The position numbers were made by a program, and so were the translations under genes. The notes under the pieces were generated by a model. The model made no database searches, had not been told where the DNA came from, and worked only from the letters and a program-made list of their open reading frames with translations. 64,000 nt of DNA from Diadophis punctatus similis (lineage: Eukaryota > Chordata > Lepidosauria > Squamata > Dipsadidae): NCBI GenBank assembly GCA_023053685.1, contig JALIGW010000148.1:262501-326500 (forward strand). Reading direction: 5' to 3'. Below are positions 54,621 through 64,000 of this stretch, piece by piece; positions within the stretch are counted from its first letter, which is position 1, and the number at the start of each line of letters is the position of its first letter.

Positions 54621-54818
54621 GTATAGAGCAGCAGTCCCCAACCTTTTGGGCACCAGGGACTGGTTCCATGGAGAGAGGTTTCCCATGGACCAGGGCATAG
54701 TTTCGGGTACTGCCTGCATCCCGCGGATGGAGCTTCACTTGTTTGTGTGGCCCAGTTTCTGGCATGCCACTGACTGGTGCTGGTCCACAGATCAGGCCTT
54801 GGGGACCCTGGTATATAG
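54621..54818. mobile_element. hAT-type element, CAGCAGTCCCCAACCTTTTG ends
   Basis: The element is 54629-54810, from CAGCAGTCCCCAACCTTTTG to GGCCTTGGGGACCCTG. Flanking octamers GTATAGAG and GTATATAG match at 7 of 8 positions. The interior text CACCAGGGACTGGTTCCATG is typical of a widespread vertebrate hAT non-autonomous family (remembered). Confidence 0.85.
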
Positions 54819-56593
54819 AGAAGAAATTAGCTGCTTTTCCTACTGTTGGCTGCATTTCTTAGAGGTTGTATTTTGGAGTCTAATGCCAATGGTGTGCAAG
54901 GTCAAAGCAAGCAGTAGATGAAATCAGATTTAAATGAATGGCATCAGCTTCTTTTCAATCCCCTTTTCTCTTTCTTACATTATCTATTCATTCCCTTCTT
55001 CTCTTCCCAGTGTCATTTCTTTGTCTCTCCGTCAACAGGCACAAGGCATGGATAGCTAACTCCTATCAAAGTTCTGAACTGATCACTTGCAGAGGGCTGT
55101 TGAAATTAGACATTTGTCCCATATTTAAAAAAAAAAACAATCTAAGTTTATACACTTACCCAAATGCTAATATTTCAGTAGCAAGGACAAGTTCTTAGAA
55201 AACACAAAATCTAAAGTATGTGACAGGGCTTGCAGACTCAGTAAAACAAATGCTGCCGTACGCGTTTCTTCCAAAACCACCGTTAATTCTCAGGGAAGTG
55301 TCAGTTCCACAAATAGAATTGTGCGCATTCTCATCTGGTATTCCATATTTTATTTCCCCCCTCCAGTTTGGGCACTTTTAATTGAAACCGAAAAAGAAAA
55401 GTCCTGCAATCATTTACTGCATTGCCACCTCCGATATTCCTGCTCATTACTGTGCTTATCTGCCTTATCTTCCTACACCAGTCGCAGATGTCAAACTGCG
55501 AAGATATTTCTCTCCAGCAAATGTTTCTGGCTGCTTGGCAGAATGCTCAGGCATCTGGGCTGGCAGCTTTGGAGTTGTCGTTTGCTCTGTCACAGAGACA
55601 CACTGCGCAGATAGACTCTCTGGGCTGTCTCCTGTGCTGATTTCTCTTTGGCATTGGGCACGAGCGTATCATTCGTCTTTGAATGTAACTAGTCTGTGCT
55701 TGGATACGCTTTCTTTAATCTGCTGGTGATAGTTTCCCTGGTAGCAATAATCTCACGTGATGCGAGAAAGGATGATTTGAAATCTCAAGCCAGACAAAAT
55801 CAAAGGGATGGACCGTTCGATCATGAGGATGGGGGGAGGTTGTTGTGGTGTGGGGCTTTGTGGGAGAGGGGAGATGATACCACAGTGGAGGGCCAACAGT
55901 GTTTTTTTTTTGTTGCAGTTCAGAATGCCTACTTAGGAGTTCTGACAAATTGACATAAGTTATGATTGTTATAGACCTCAATGTTTAACTTCATCTCTGA
56001 GACTGAATTAAAGATCAGGTACAAGCCCATCTCTCAAAAACTTATGGGCATGAAAACCAGTGATTTCAGCACTGAAGCCCAGGTTTGTTGGGCTTTACAT
56101 TTAACCAGAACTATGCATCAACAGCTGATTCTCTATTACAAAATTACAATACAAGGTGATAGGAATGCAGCCGAACAATACACATCCTCTTTACTTATAG
56201 GTTTTTTTACACACGAGTCATACTAACTCTAGTAACTGAAGTTAAACAAAGCATGCCATCCTGTACAAAATATTAAACTCTCTTAATAGTTAATAGTGCT
56301 AGGTTGAGAATCATTCCTCGATTTATTGGAAAATCAGTCACCAGATACATCAGAGGCAGTCACCAATATACTCTTCTGCTTGCTAGGTGACTTGTCTATC
56401 CTTAGGGAGAATTAAAGACTCTATATCTAAAATTCTGACCCCCCCGTGAAGTAAGTACATTGACCTGCAAGGTGTCCTTCCTCTGTTATCATGAACTTCC
56501 TCCTTCCTCATTTATTCCCCCAACCAGGATACTCACCTGAGAATGCCACTCATCAATAGTATCTAGGTCTGCAAATACTCTAGCACTCATACA
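54819..56593. other. unique DNA; stop-poor block at 55320-55730
   Basis: At 55321-55729 all three plus-strand frames are open together for about 190 bases (frames of 97, 115 and 72 codons). No frame has a recognisable domain and none is bounded by convincing splice sites. The sequence is balanced and repeat-free, so conserved non-coding DNA or an unrecognised exon is possible. The rest shows nothing supportable. Confidence 0.3.
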
Positions 56594-56962
56594 TGTTAAG
56601 ATATTCATGAACTGGGAGAGCCATGTTAACAAGATCAGCCAATGAATAGGCATAGCAACTAAGTCAGCCAATGAGAGCTAAACACTTCTGAGTCTGTGCA
56701 GAGAATCGAAACTGAAAGCTTAAGCTTAAGGCTGGGCGTGGCTCAGTCCACTCTGCTCTCTGTTCACTATATACTCTCAGCCCACTGTGTGCTTGTCCGC
56801 TCTTCTGAAATGAAACTAACTCTCCTGCTTGTGTTTACTTGAAGAAATAATCTACTTGTGGTATTGTATATATATATATATTACTATGTTTATAAAGAAG
56901 TTTATGAATCCAGCTGAATAAGTCATCTGTGTGTGCTTCTGGAAATTGATTTTTCTGCAACA
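56594..56962 (+). mobile_element. possible solo LTR
   Basis: A 369-bp unit beginning TGTTAAGATA and ending TCTGCAACA. It carries two CCAAT boxes (56638 and 56667, in AGCCAATGA contexts), a GGGCGTGGC box near 56735 and a TATA-like CTATATACTC at 56767, in normal promoter order. No clean target duplication is seen and no internal retroviral or gypsy coding is nearby, so the call is tentative; it could equally be an ordinary promoter-like region. Confidence 0.35.
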
Positions 56963-57563
56963 AACACTGATAATATATAGGTTATAATTACACAGTTTCA
57001 CAACACTTCCCCACATACAAACGAGGTATAACCGCAATTTGGCAATGCCACCAATTATGGTAGATTCAATGAATGTATATATACCCTGCCAATACATATT
57101 CTGAACTTCAAGATAACTAGAAAAAACAGTTGAAGACACTCTCCCATTAATGACAGTAATCATCTAACCTTCCCCATCCTGACACACTCTCATTCTTATC
57201 ACTTGCTAGTTCACTTCCCACCTGAAATAATCACCAAATCTGATCCAGAGACTGACTTTGAAAACATCGGAGCAAACACCATATATTAGAAAATGCCGGG
57301 GGAGAAGAAGGAGAAATCTTCATCTCTCTCTTCCAGAGCTCCAGTTTTAATATCCATGCTTTTACAAGACCCAGTGACACAATCCTGATTCAGAAGATGG
57401 AAAAATCGAAAATCTCCATCAATTTCCACTTAGCATTCAGTTTTCCAGAAGTCCAGTGAGGCTCTTCATCAAAGGTTTCAAGCCTCTTGAGATCCTCTCC
57501 TCTCATCATCCTATCTCTTTCTCTAGTTGTTCCACCAATAAGTAGTAACTGCCACATGATCTC

Positions 57564-57803
57564 AATGTCATCAGGGGTGGGTTCCTCCCAGTTTGGACCA
57601 GTTCGGGCAAACCGGTAGCGACCTGCTGGTGATATCACAATGACATCACTGACCCGGTTCAGTCAATGCCGTTCCATGGGCGCCACCATCTTTTTTTTTT
57701 TTGAAAAACATTTTCTACTTTTTCTTAGTTTTTTTCTTCTGAGCATGCACAGAAGCTGAGTTTCCGGCACTGTAGCATGCGGTCACTGTCTTGTTTTTGG
57801 CTT

Positions 57804-57852
<49 letters not shown>

Positions 57853-57987
57853 ATGATGATTATTATTATTATTATTATTATTATTGGATTTTTTGCCATT
57901 ATGCATGCATGCGCGCAAAGCACGTGCGTGGCATGGGAGGAAGTGAACCGGCAGCGAGGTAAGTAGGAACCCACCTCTGAATGTCAT
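57564..57987. mobile_element. hAT-like MITE with a triplet repeat inside
   Basis: The element is 57572-57979, with ends CAGGGGTGGGTTCCTCCC and GTAGGAACCCACCTCTG. A perfect 8-bp duplication, AATGTCAT, lies at 57564-57571 and 57980-57987. The interior holds (CTG)n(ATG)n(ATT)n at 57809-57884. Same family as 25524 and 26262. Confidence 0.9.
57809..57884. repeat. (CTG)n(ATG)n(ATT)n triplet repeat
   Basis: About nine CTG, eight ATG and eight ATT units in sequence; homopolymer-like peptides from this tract are not genes. Confidence 0.95.
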
Positions 57988-59013
57988 CCCATGGCTGCAG
58001 CTTCACTGTGCCGCATGGATAAATCAAGACCATTCCTGCCACTTCAAATAGATTAATTCAAATAGATTAAACTGCAGCAGCAGAAAAATGCCTCTGATCT
58101 TCCATCCTGCTAAACCATCATTGATAATGTATACTGAAACCTTTGCTATTCTTTCCTCAGCTTCTGTTTCATCCCCTGACTCATCATCTAGCTTCAACCA
58201 AGCCAACAGATACAGTCCTCACCTTTATGGGATCAAACCTGGAAGCATTCCCAATGCATCAAAAACATCCATCAGCATTCTCCTTCATACCCCGAAACCA
58301 TCATCTTAAAACTACATCAAAAAGTTTATCGGGAAACCAGAAGAATAAAAGAAAGTGGGTTTTTTCCTTAAAGTAGCTGATCATTTTTCAGGCTTGCATA
58401 GAAACCTAGGGAAAAAAAAAAGATGAGTTGCTTCTGTGAAGAATGGATTGCGTGTGTGTCCATCCGCGTATGTGTATACGTGTATATGTGTGTTAGTCCT
58501 GAGATTTCGATCACTTCTTGTTGTTACTTTAAATTATTTTTTTTTTGGCATTTGTAATTACCCTGCAACACTTGTAATTATAGGTTTGTCTATTTAACAG
58601 TAATTAATCAGAAAGTATTTTAAAAAGGCAATATAAATATACCAATAAAAGTGATTCACAGTGTAGAATTAACATGCCATTGCTGGCTTCTAATACTCTA
58701 TAAAAAATTCAATCCACAGAAACATTTTCATTTCAGTGAAAATTACTGTACTTACCTGAAAGGAAGAAATAATTTAGCTATCGATTTTCTAAGGATGTGG
58801 TAGCAGAGGCAGTTAATTTTTTTTCCTTTCCAATATTCCTGGGTTATCTTCCATTTGGGTAAATACAGTATATGGGAATTATGTTAATTAAAATGTAGCT
58901 TATTAGTACTACATAAAATCGATACTGAGCTTTTTAAATATGGCCTGTAATCCCTCTTCTGAAACTGGGAATGGACAAAGCAGGTTATTTTTTATTTCAT
59001 CTCAGTTGTATAG
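57988..59013. other. unique DNA, no gene seen
   Basis: Short overlapping frames at 58024-58376 show no recognisable domain. No repeat recognised. Confidence 0.4.
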
Positions 59014-59251
59014 TGCAATAGCACTTAGACTTATATACCGCTTCACAGTAATTTACAGTCCTCTGTAAGCTGTTTACAGAGTCAATATATTGCCCCCAAT
59101 AATCTGGGTCCTCATTTTACCGTCCTCAGAAGGCTGGAAGGCTGAGTCAACCTGGAACCTGTTGAGATTTGAACTGCTGAACTCCTGGCAGCCAGCAGTC
59201 AGCAGAGGTAGCCTGCAATATTGCATTCTAACCACTGTGCCATCGTGGCTC
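59014..59251 (-). mobile_element. squamate tRNA-derived SINE, minus strand
   Basis: The plus strand shows GCACTTAGACTTATATACCG, CAATATATTGCCCCCAATAA, TCCTCATTTTACCG and GGAAGGCTGAGTCAACC, ending CCATCGTGGCTC. Same family as the other three SINEs. Confidence 0.82.
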
Positions 59252-59725
59252 TTTTATAACTCTATGCACTAGAGTTTAGATTTTCCCAATAAAAGATTTT
59301 TGAATTCATAATGAAGCCTACATTCCAAGAGTGTGAGAAATATGTAATCCAAAAGTTCTAATGTGCATTTGTTCAGGAAATACAAAGTTAATTTATTTAG
59401 TTATGAAAATTATATGCTGCCCATCTCACCTAGAGGCAAGATTCTAGGTGTAACCTTGTATTTTGTAATCTAGGCAGATTACAAAATAAATTATTAAAAC
59501 AATTAAATTGATTTAAAATTGACAAAAATGAGAAGGTAGCATGCAAGATGCAAATGGGGAGGAGGTGGGGGTCTTATCTTAGTCCATTAACACCTCCAGA
59601 ATGACATGCCCCTCCCCCATTGGGGCCTCAGGCCATGTGGCAGAGCCAGGTGTTCGGGCTCCTTCAGAAGGCCAAAACGGTGAGTGGATATCTCACCTTG
59701 CAGGGCACAATAATAACAACAACAA
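59252..59725. other. mostly unique DNA with a possible LINE 3' fragment
   Basis: At about 59390-59500 the phrase TATATGCTGCCCATCTCACC resembles conserved LINE 3' ends. No gene seen. Confidence 0.35.
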
Positions 59726-59990
59726 CAGAGTTGGAAGGGACCTTGGAGGTCTTCTGGTTCAACCCCCTGCCTAGGCAGGAAACCCTACACTACTTTCAGA
59801 CAAATGGTTATCCAATCTCTTCTTTAAAACTTCCAGTGTTGGAGCATTCACAACTTCTGGAAGCAAGCTGTTCCACGGATTAATTGTTCTAACTGTCAGG
59901 AAATTTCTCCTTAGTTCTAAGTTACTTCTCTCTTTGTTTAGTTTCCACCCATTGCTTCTTGTCCTACCCTCAGGTGCTTTGGAGAACGAT
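59726..59990 (-). mobile_element. CR1 LINE 3' end fragment, minus strand
   Basis: The plus strand begins ACAGAGTTGGAAGGGACCTT and continues GGTTCAACCCCCTGCC, CCACCCATTGCTTCTTGTCC and ACCCTCAGGTGCTTTGGAGA, parallel to 52938-53205. Severely 5'-truncated, non-coding now. Confidence 0.8.
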
Positions 59991-60152
59991 GTTCCAGAGG
60001 ACAGTGTTAAGTAAGATTCATGTCTTGCCTGACAGAAATGAGACAGAGTCCCAATGTCCCTTGATAAGCCAAATGTGTTTATTCAGCTGAACAACGGCGG
60101 ATCCTTCCTCAAATTGGAAAACCCCGAAAACAATGTAAAGCAAAAATACTGT

Positions 60153-60625
60153 ATATAGACTTCTTATTTCTACTTAGTTACATAAGAGGAAGCTAGCACA
60201 TAGCAGATATGGTCACAGGCATAACCCACAACAGTGGTAGGATTCATTTTTTTTTACTACCGGTTCTGTGGGCGTGGCTTGGTGGGCATGGCATGGCATG
60301 GCTTGGTGGGTGTGGCTTGGTGGGCATGGCAGGGGAAGGATACTGTAAAATCCCCATTCCCACCCCACTCCAGGGGAAGGTTACTGCAAAATCCCCATTT
60401 CCTCCCTATCAGCTGGGACTCAGGAGGCAGAGAATAGATGGGGGCGAGGCCAGTCAGAGGTGGTATTTACCGGTTCTCCGAACTACTCAAAATTTACGCT
60501 ACCGGTTCTCCAGAACTGGTCAGAACCTGCTGAATCCCAACTCTGATATAGACTTCTTATTTCTACTTAGTTACATAAGAGGAAGCTAGCACACAGCAGA
60601 TATGGTCACAGGCTTAACCCACAGG
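60153..60625. mobile_element. hAT-like MITE flanked by a 78-bp direct repeat
   Basis: The MITE is 60232-60545 (ends CAGTGGTAGGATTC and GAATCCCAACTCTG, same family as 50358, two internal units). It is flanked by nearly identical 78-bp segments, 60153-60230 and 60548-60625 (TATAGACTTCTTATTTCTAC to ACCCACA), differing at two or three positions. The usual 8-bp duplication is absent: ACCCACAA on the left, ATATAGAC on the right. Confidence 0.8.
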
Positions 60626-62168
60626 TTTGTGGTTTCTTATGGAACTTTCCACAGCCTTGAAGTCCTCCTGAGGCCTGAACTATAGTTCTCAAGATATGTC
60701 CCTTTTTAGTTTTTACCAATCATCAAACCAATCATCAAACGTATCAGATTCCTGATCAACAACAGGAGCCACAGCAGAAAAAGTTCTTCTCCTGGAACCT
60801 ACCACCAGAATTCCTTGAATGACAGGTTCGACAGCAGGCCCCTCCTGCTAGCACAGTGGGATGGACCAATTCCATTGCAGTGAGACAACTCTCAGATGAG
60901 TTGAATTACAAGCCAAATTAAATATTTTCCTCGATCCTCTCTCTCGGATTAATATTTCTAACAGATACACAGGAAAGGGAAAACACATTCCAGTACCTTC
61001 CCTTGGAAAGGCCATGTATATTCTATACATTGGTTAGAATTCTTTCTATAGAATTCTTTCTGTCAATCAGTGTACAATACAGACAATCTCTATGATTTCA
61101 GATTGTAACAGTACAGGTCCTTATAGATTCTGAATGAAGAATGTATAAACAAAAGGATGGGAATAAAAGTCTGTCGGTCTCATTTTACCTTGTTTAGACA
61201 GGCGAATGCATATATTTATGTTTGCGGCCTTATCTCTCATATGTGATATTCTCAGTTTCCTTGAAAACAGTCAACAATTGAACCAAGAGGCTGTAGAAAG
61301 AAATGAAACTGTAACCAGGAATAATATATTATTCATATTGCACTTTGTTTAAGCTAGCAAAGATACATGCTTCTTTTCAAAATACTCTAGATTTTTTTTA
61401 TTGGTTTCTCGATTATATTTTTCTATTTGGAATCTACTGGAAAAAAACACTAATGCTAATGTGTCAAACTTTATACTAATACTGCTTTATTTTCATACCC
61501 AGATGGATTAGATACACATATGCTTACATCTAGTTTTACAGCCCTATGTTGATGACACATGAGATTTATGGGCAAAAGATGTATAATGCACAGCAGTTCT
61601 GCAATAAAGTTTAGTTACATTTGACAGTTTTTCCAATTTTAGGCTAGACATTTTGCTGCCGAAATTAGTTCTTCATATTAGACGGTAAAATTCTGGGAAT
61701 ACAGATTTGACCTCAGCATTTGACAGTTGTGATTAAATGAATTAATTATTGAAAGGAAGTTCAACTATGTCCAATTCCGTTGGAAGGAACCTTTTGCATA
61801 CTGTCAAATGCTGCGGCTGCACAATTGCTGTGATATACTGCCAAGCATCGATTGTTCCCATGTCAGCCACTGTCAGGGATTCACTTCTTCTGCATGCCGG
61901 TGTCTTGGCCCTTAAGCTAAAGTTAGATAGCAACCAGTTCAAGGTTGACAATAAGCAAGAATAATAAATTTCAACTGACAAACTTATAGACTGATTCCAG
62001 GCTGAAGTCAAGCTCTTTCCAACAACTCAGTTTTAAGGGGCAAATCAACTGGCATTTTCAACTCGGGTCAAAGGTCAAGGTTTCTAAATTGGCTTTCACA
62101 ATTCCAACCAAAATACTAAGAATGCAGGATCTAGGTATTCTAGTTGTTCCAGTATCATATTACTATTA
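60626..62168. other. unique DNA, no gene seen
   Basis: No recognised repeat. Frames near 61742-62011 (89 codons minus, 71 codons plus) overlap on opposite strands and have no known domain. The stretch has balanced composition at 61770-61960. Confidence 0.35.
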
Positions 62169-62399
62169 GAGCCATGGTGGCACAGTGATTAGAATGCAGC
62201 ATTGCAGGCTAATTCTGCTGACTGCCATCAGTTCGATTCTCACAGGCTATAGGTTGACTCAGCCTTCCATCCTTCCAAGGTTGGTAAAATGAGGACTCAG
62301 ATTGTTGGAGGGTGATATGCTGACTCTGTAAACCACTTAAAGAGGGATGTAAAGCACTATGGAGTAGTATATAAGTCTAAGTGCTATTGCTATTGCTAT
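62169..62399 (+). mobile_element. squamate tRNA-derived SINE, plus strand
   Basis: The head GAGCCATGGTGGCACAGTGA, then TTAGAATGC, is box A-like, and CAGTTCGATTCTC is box B-like: a pol III promoter derived from a tRNA. The body has GTTGACTCAGCCTTCCATCC and GGTAAAATGAGGAC. The tail is a short (CTATTG)n run. This copy shows the family in its own orientation and is the best-preserved of the four. Confidence 0.85.
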
Positions 62400-64000
62400 G
62401 GAGCTTTATGCTGTTGTCTGAGCCCTGCCAGAAGATGTTAGACTTGATTTCCCCATCCCAGTTTACTTAAGGCATTAATCTACTACTACTATATATGCAG
62501 TATATTGTCCTGCAATAGATTGCTCCCTATGCAGCTCTTCAATGCAGGAGACTATAGGCATGCCTAATTACTGGCTTTTTAAATGAATAAAAGAAGATTC
62601 CTACATGTTAGGTGGACAAAACACTGGTTGACCTTGTGGGGAGGAGCTGTGGAACACAATTTTGCCTTACTACTACTGTTGGCACCAGGCTTTTCTGAAT
62701 CTAGTTTAATAAGTATCTCAAGTTGTTTTTCTTCCTCATCTGAGGGTGAATTATAGGCCAAGGGCATGACAAGCAACTGTCAGTTACTGTCAAATGTTGT
62801 AACGTCTGCAGAATTTTGGGTTGAAAAATGCTTCTGTGAAATATGAAATATTTGCAAATGTTTCCACATCCAAATCACAATTGCTGTGCATTTTTTTCCA
62901 TGTGGTACCATCAGCGTATTAAAACATGCTGCCAAGAACTGAATTTATTAATTGACTTTAGAATGTGAGAACAGAAGGGGGTATGGAAGAATTTTAATAA
63001 TGGGAAAGATCAGAAAAACAACCTCCAGTCTGGAAATGAATGAAACTGTTGATCCAAACAAGGCAACTGTGTCTGAAAAAGATGGGCAACTCCCGATAGA
63101 GGAGGACTGTGCTTAACATTTTTGGCAGAGCTGCAAATTTCAAATTGTCTTAGGCCATGTCACCCAAACGAGTTGAACAGGGTTTGGAGACAGGAAATTC
63201 AGCAAAATTTTAGAGTGATGACCCAGAGAAACCTCTACAGGGATGGAGAATTAGTTGTCTTGGCAGACTATTACATTCTAGCGCAAGATTCTGACACAGA
63301 CTTCTCTGATCAGCTTTATTAAAAGGGAAATGGGGAGATAGACAGAGAGTCAAACAGACATATAGGATCAATGTGTATGTGTTGTATGTGTGCGCAGGTG
63401 TAGACATATATCAACAAATGAATATTTTCTCTTTTGTGACTCAAATAATCTCTGAGTTCATTAGGATGGAATTTTCTTCAATTTCTCAGTAACAATTCTT
63501 TGATGAACAGGAGACAACAGATAATGATGCATTATGAGTGTGTCACATTTGCAATGTTTAATTCTTCTCCTCCAAGGTCTGAGAAGGCAAATGTGATCCA
63601 GCTAGGATTTCTTATGAATCTGGGTGGTTTTCTGATTCCATGAATAAATTTCCCATGACATTTATCAGAAAAATTGTTGATGCCCTGGCAGTCCGGATGG
63701 ATGACACTATTGATCCTCAACAACAGATTGTCAGTCAAAGGAGCTTCCTCTGCTTCCATTGCAATCAAGGGTGTCTGAAGATATGGCAAGGGAACAGATT
63801 AATTGGGCATCTCAACACCCTCATGCAAGCTCTGCTTATCTAATACACATGCCATGAAATGGCATATAAGCACATAAGGGAGGATGATTTCATAATTTTG
63901 ATGAAAGCTCCGCTTGCTGTAGATGTCCCAGATTACATCTTCTCAGAACAGGCTGGAAGGAGCCAGAACAGTCAGTGACATGCTGTGAACAATTTGCATC
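62400..64000. other. unique DNA to the window end, no gene seen
   Basis: AT-rich, without recognised repeat or RNA gene. Frames of 60-85 codons (for example 63532-63789 minus) have no recognisable domain. An exon cut by the window end cannot be excluded. Confidence 0.4.

Noticed and set aside
57715..57987. Asn/His/Gln and Asp/Tyr homopolymer frames
   Set aside because: They come from the CTG/ATG/ATT triplet tract inside a MITE.
62169..62260. tRNA gene with box A and box B
   Set aside because: It is the head of a SINE with family members at 17062, 27346 and 59014; no tRNA cloverleaf is kept.

Overview
The window looks like repeat-rich, intergenic or intronic nuclear DNA of a squamate reptile, most likely a snake. 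The reasons are several dispersed families seen together. There are four tRNA-derived SINEs of the squamate type and CR1-, L2- and L1-type LINEs. A CR1-like LINE 3' tail at about 22.0-22.25 kb ends in an ATTCT/AATAG microsatellite, a combination reported as characteristic of snakes. There are many short hAT-type MITEs, most with clear 8-bp target duplications, and very long microsatellites. No host protein-coding exon, rRNA or tRNA gene could be supported; every convincing coding region belongs to a retrotransposon. The species call rests on remembered repeat families, not on a search.

Layout. About 1-1.9 kb: unique AT-rich DNA with one SPIN-like hAT element. 1.9-8.3 kb: decayed DIRS-type tyrosine-recombinase retrotransposon, plus strand (copy 1). 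8.3-19.5 kb: unique DNA with MITEs, a SINE and microsatellites. 19.5-21.4 kb: a CR1-like LINE nested in an L1 3' end. 22-27 kb: LINE tail, MITEs and a pair of hAT elements inserted at one target site. 27.3-31.4 kb: SINE, microsatellites, a nearly open L2-like LINE on the minus strand and a CR1-like LINE. 31.4-42.1 kb: mostly unique DNA with MITEs, duplicated AAAGG blocks, a 100-nt hairpin and a GC-rich region.

42.1-48.2 kb: a second DIRS element on the minus strand (copy 2), far better preserved. It has a 672-codon reverse transcriptase/RNase H frame, a 408-codon tyrosine recombinase frame with its catalytic residues, a gag frame with one break, inverted terminal repeats and an internal complementary region (ICR). 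48.2-50.9 kb: microsatellite, antisense L1 remains and a MITE with an internal VNTR. 52.9-54.5 kb: CR1 LINE split by a palindromic SPIN-like element. 54.6-64 kb: MITEs, a possible solo LTR, SINEs and mostly unique sequence.

How the parts work together. The DIRS elements are the only multi-gene units. Gag would package RNA, RT/RNase H would make cDNA, and the ICR would template completion of the ends and circularisation. The tyrosine recombinase would then insert the circle without a target duplication. The two DIRS copies belong to different families, yet share a roughly 30-bp core at the junction of their ends. That core, and an outward-facing consensus splice donor inside it, are the most interesting signals I found.
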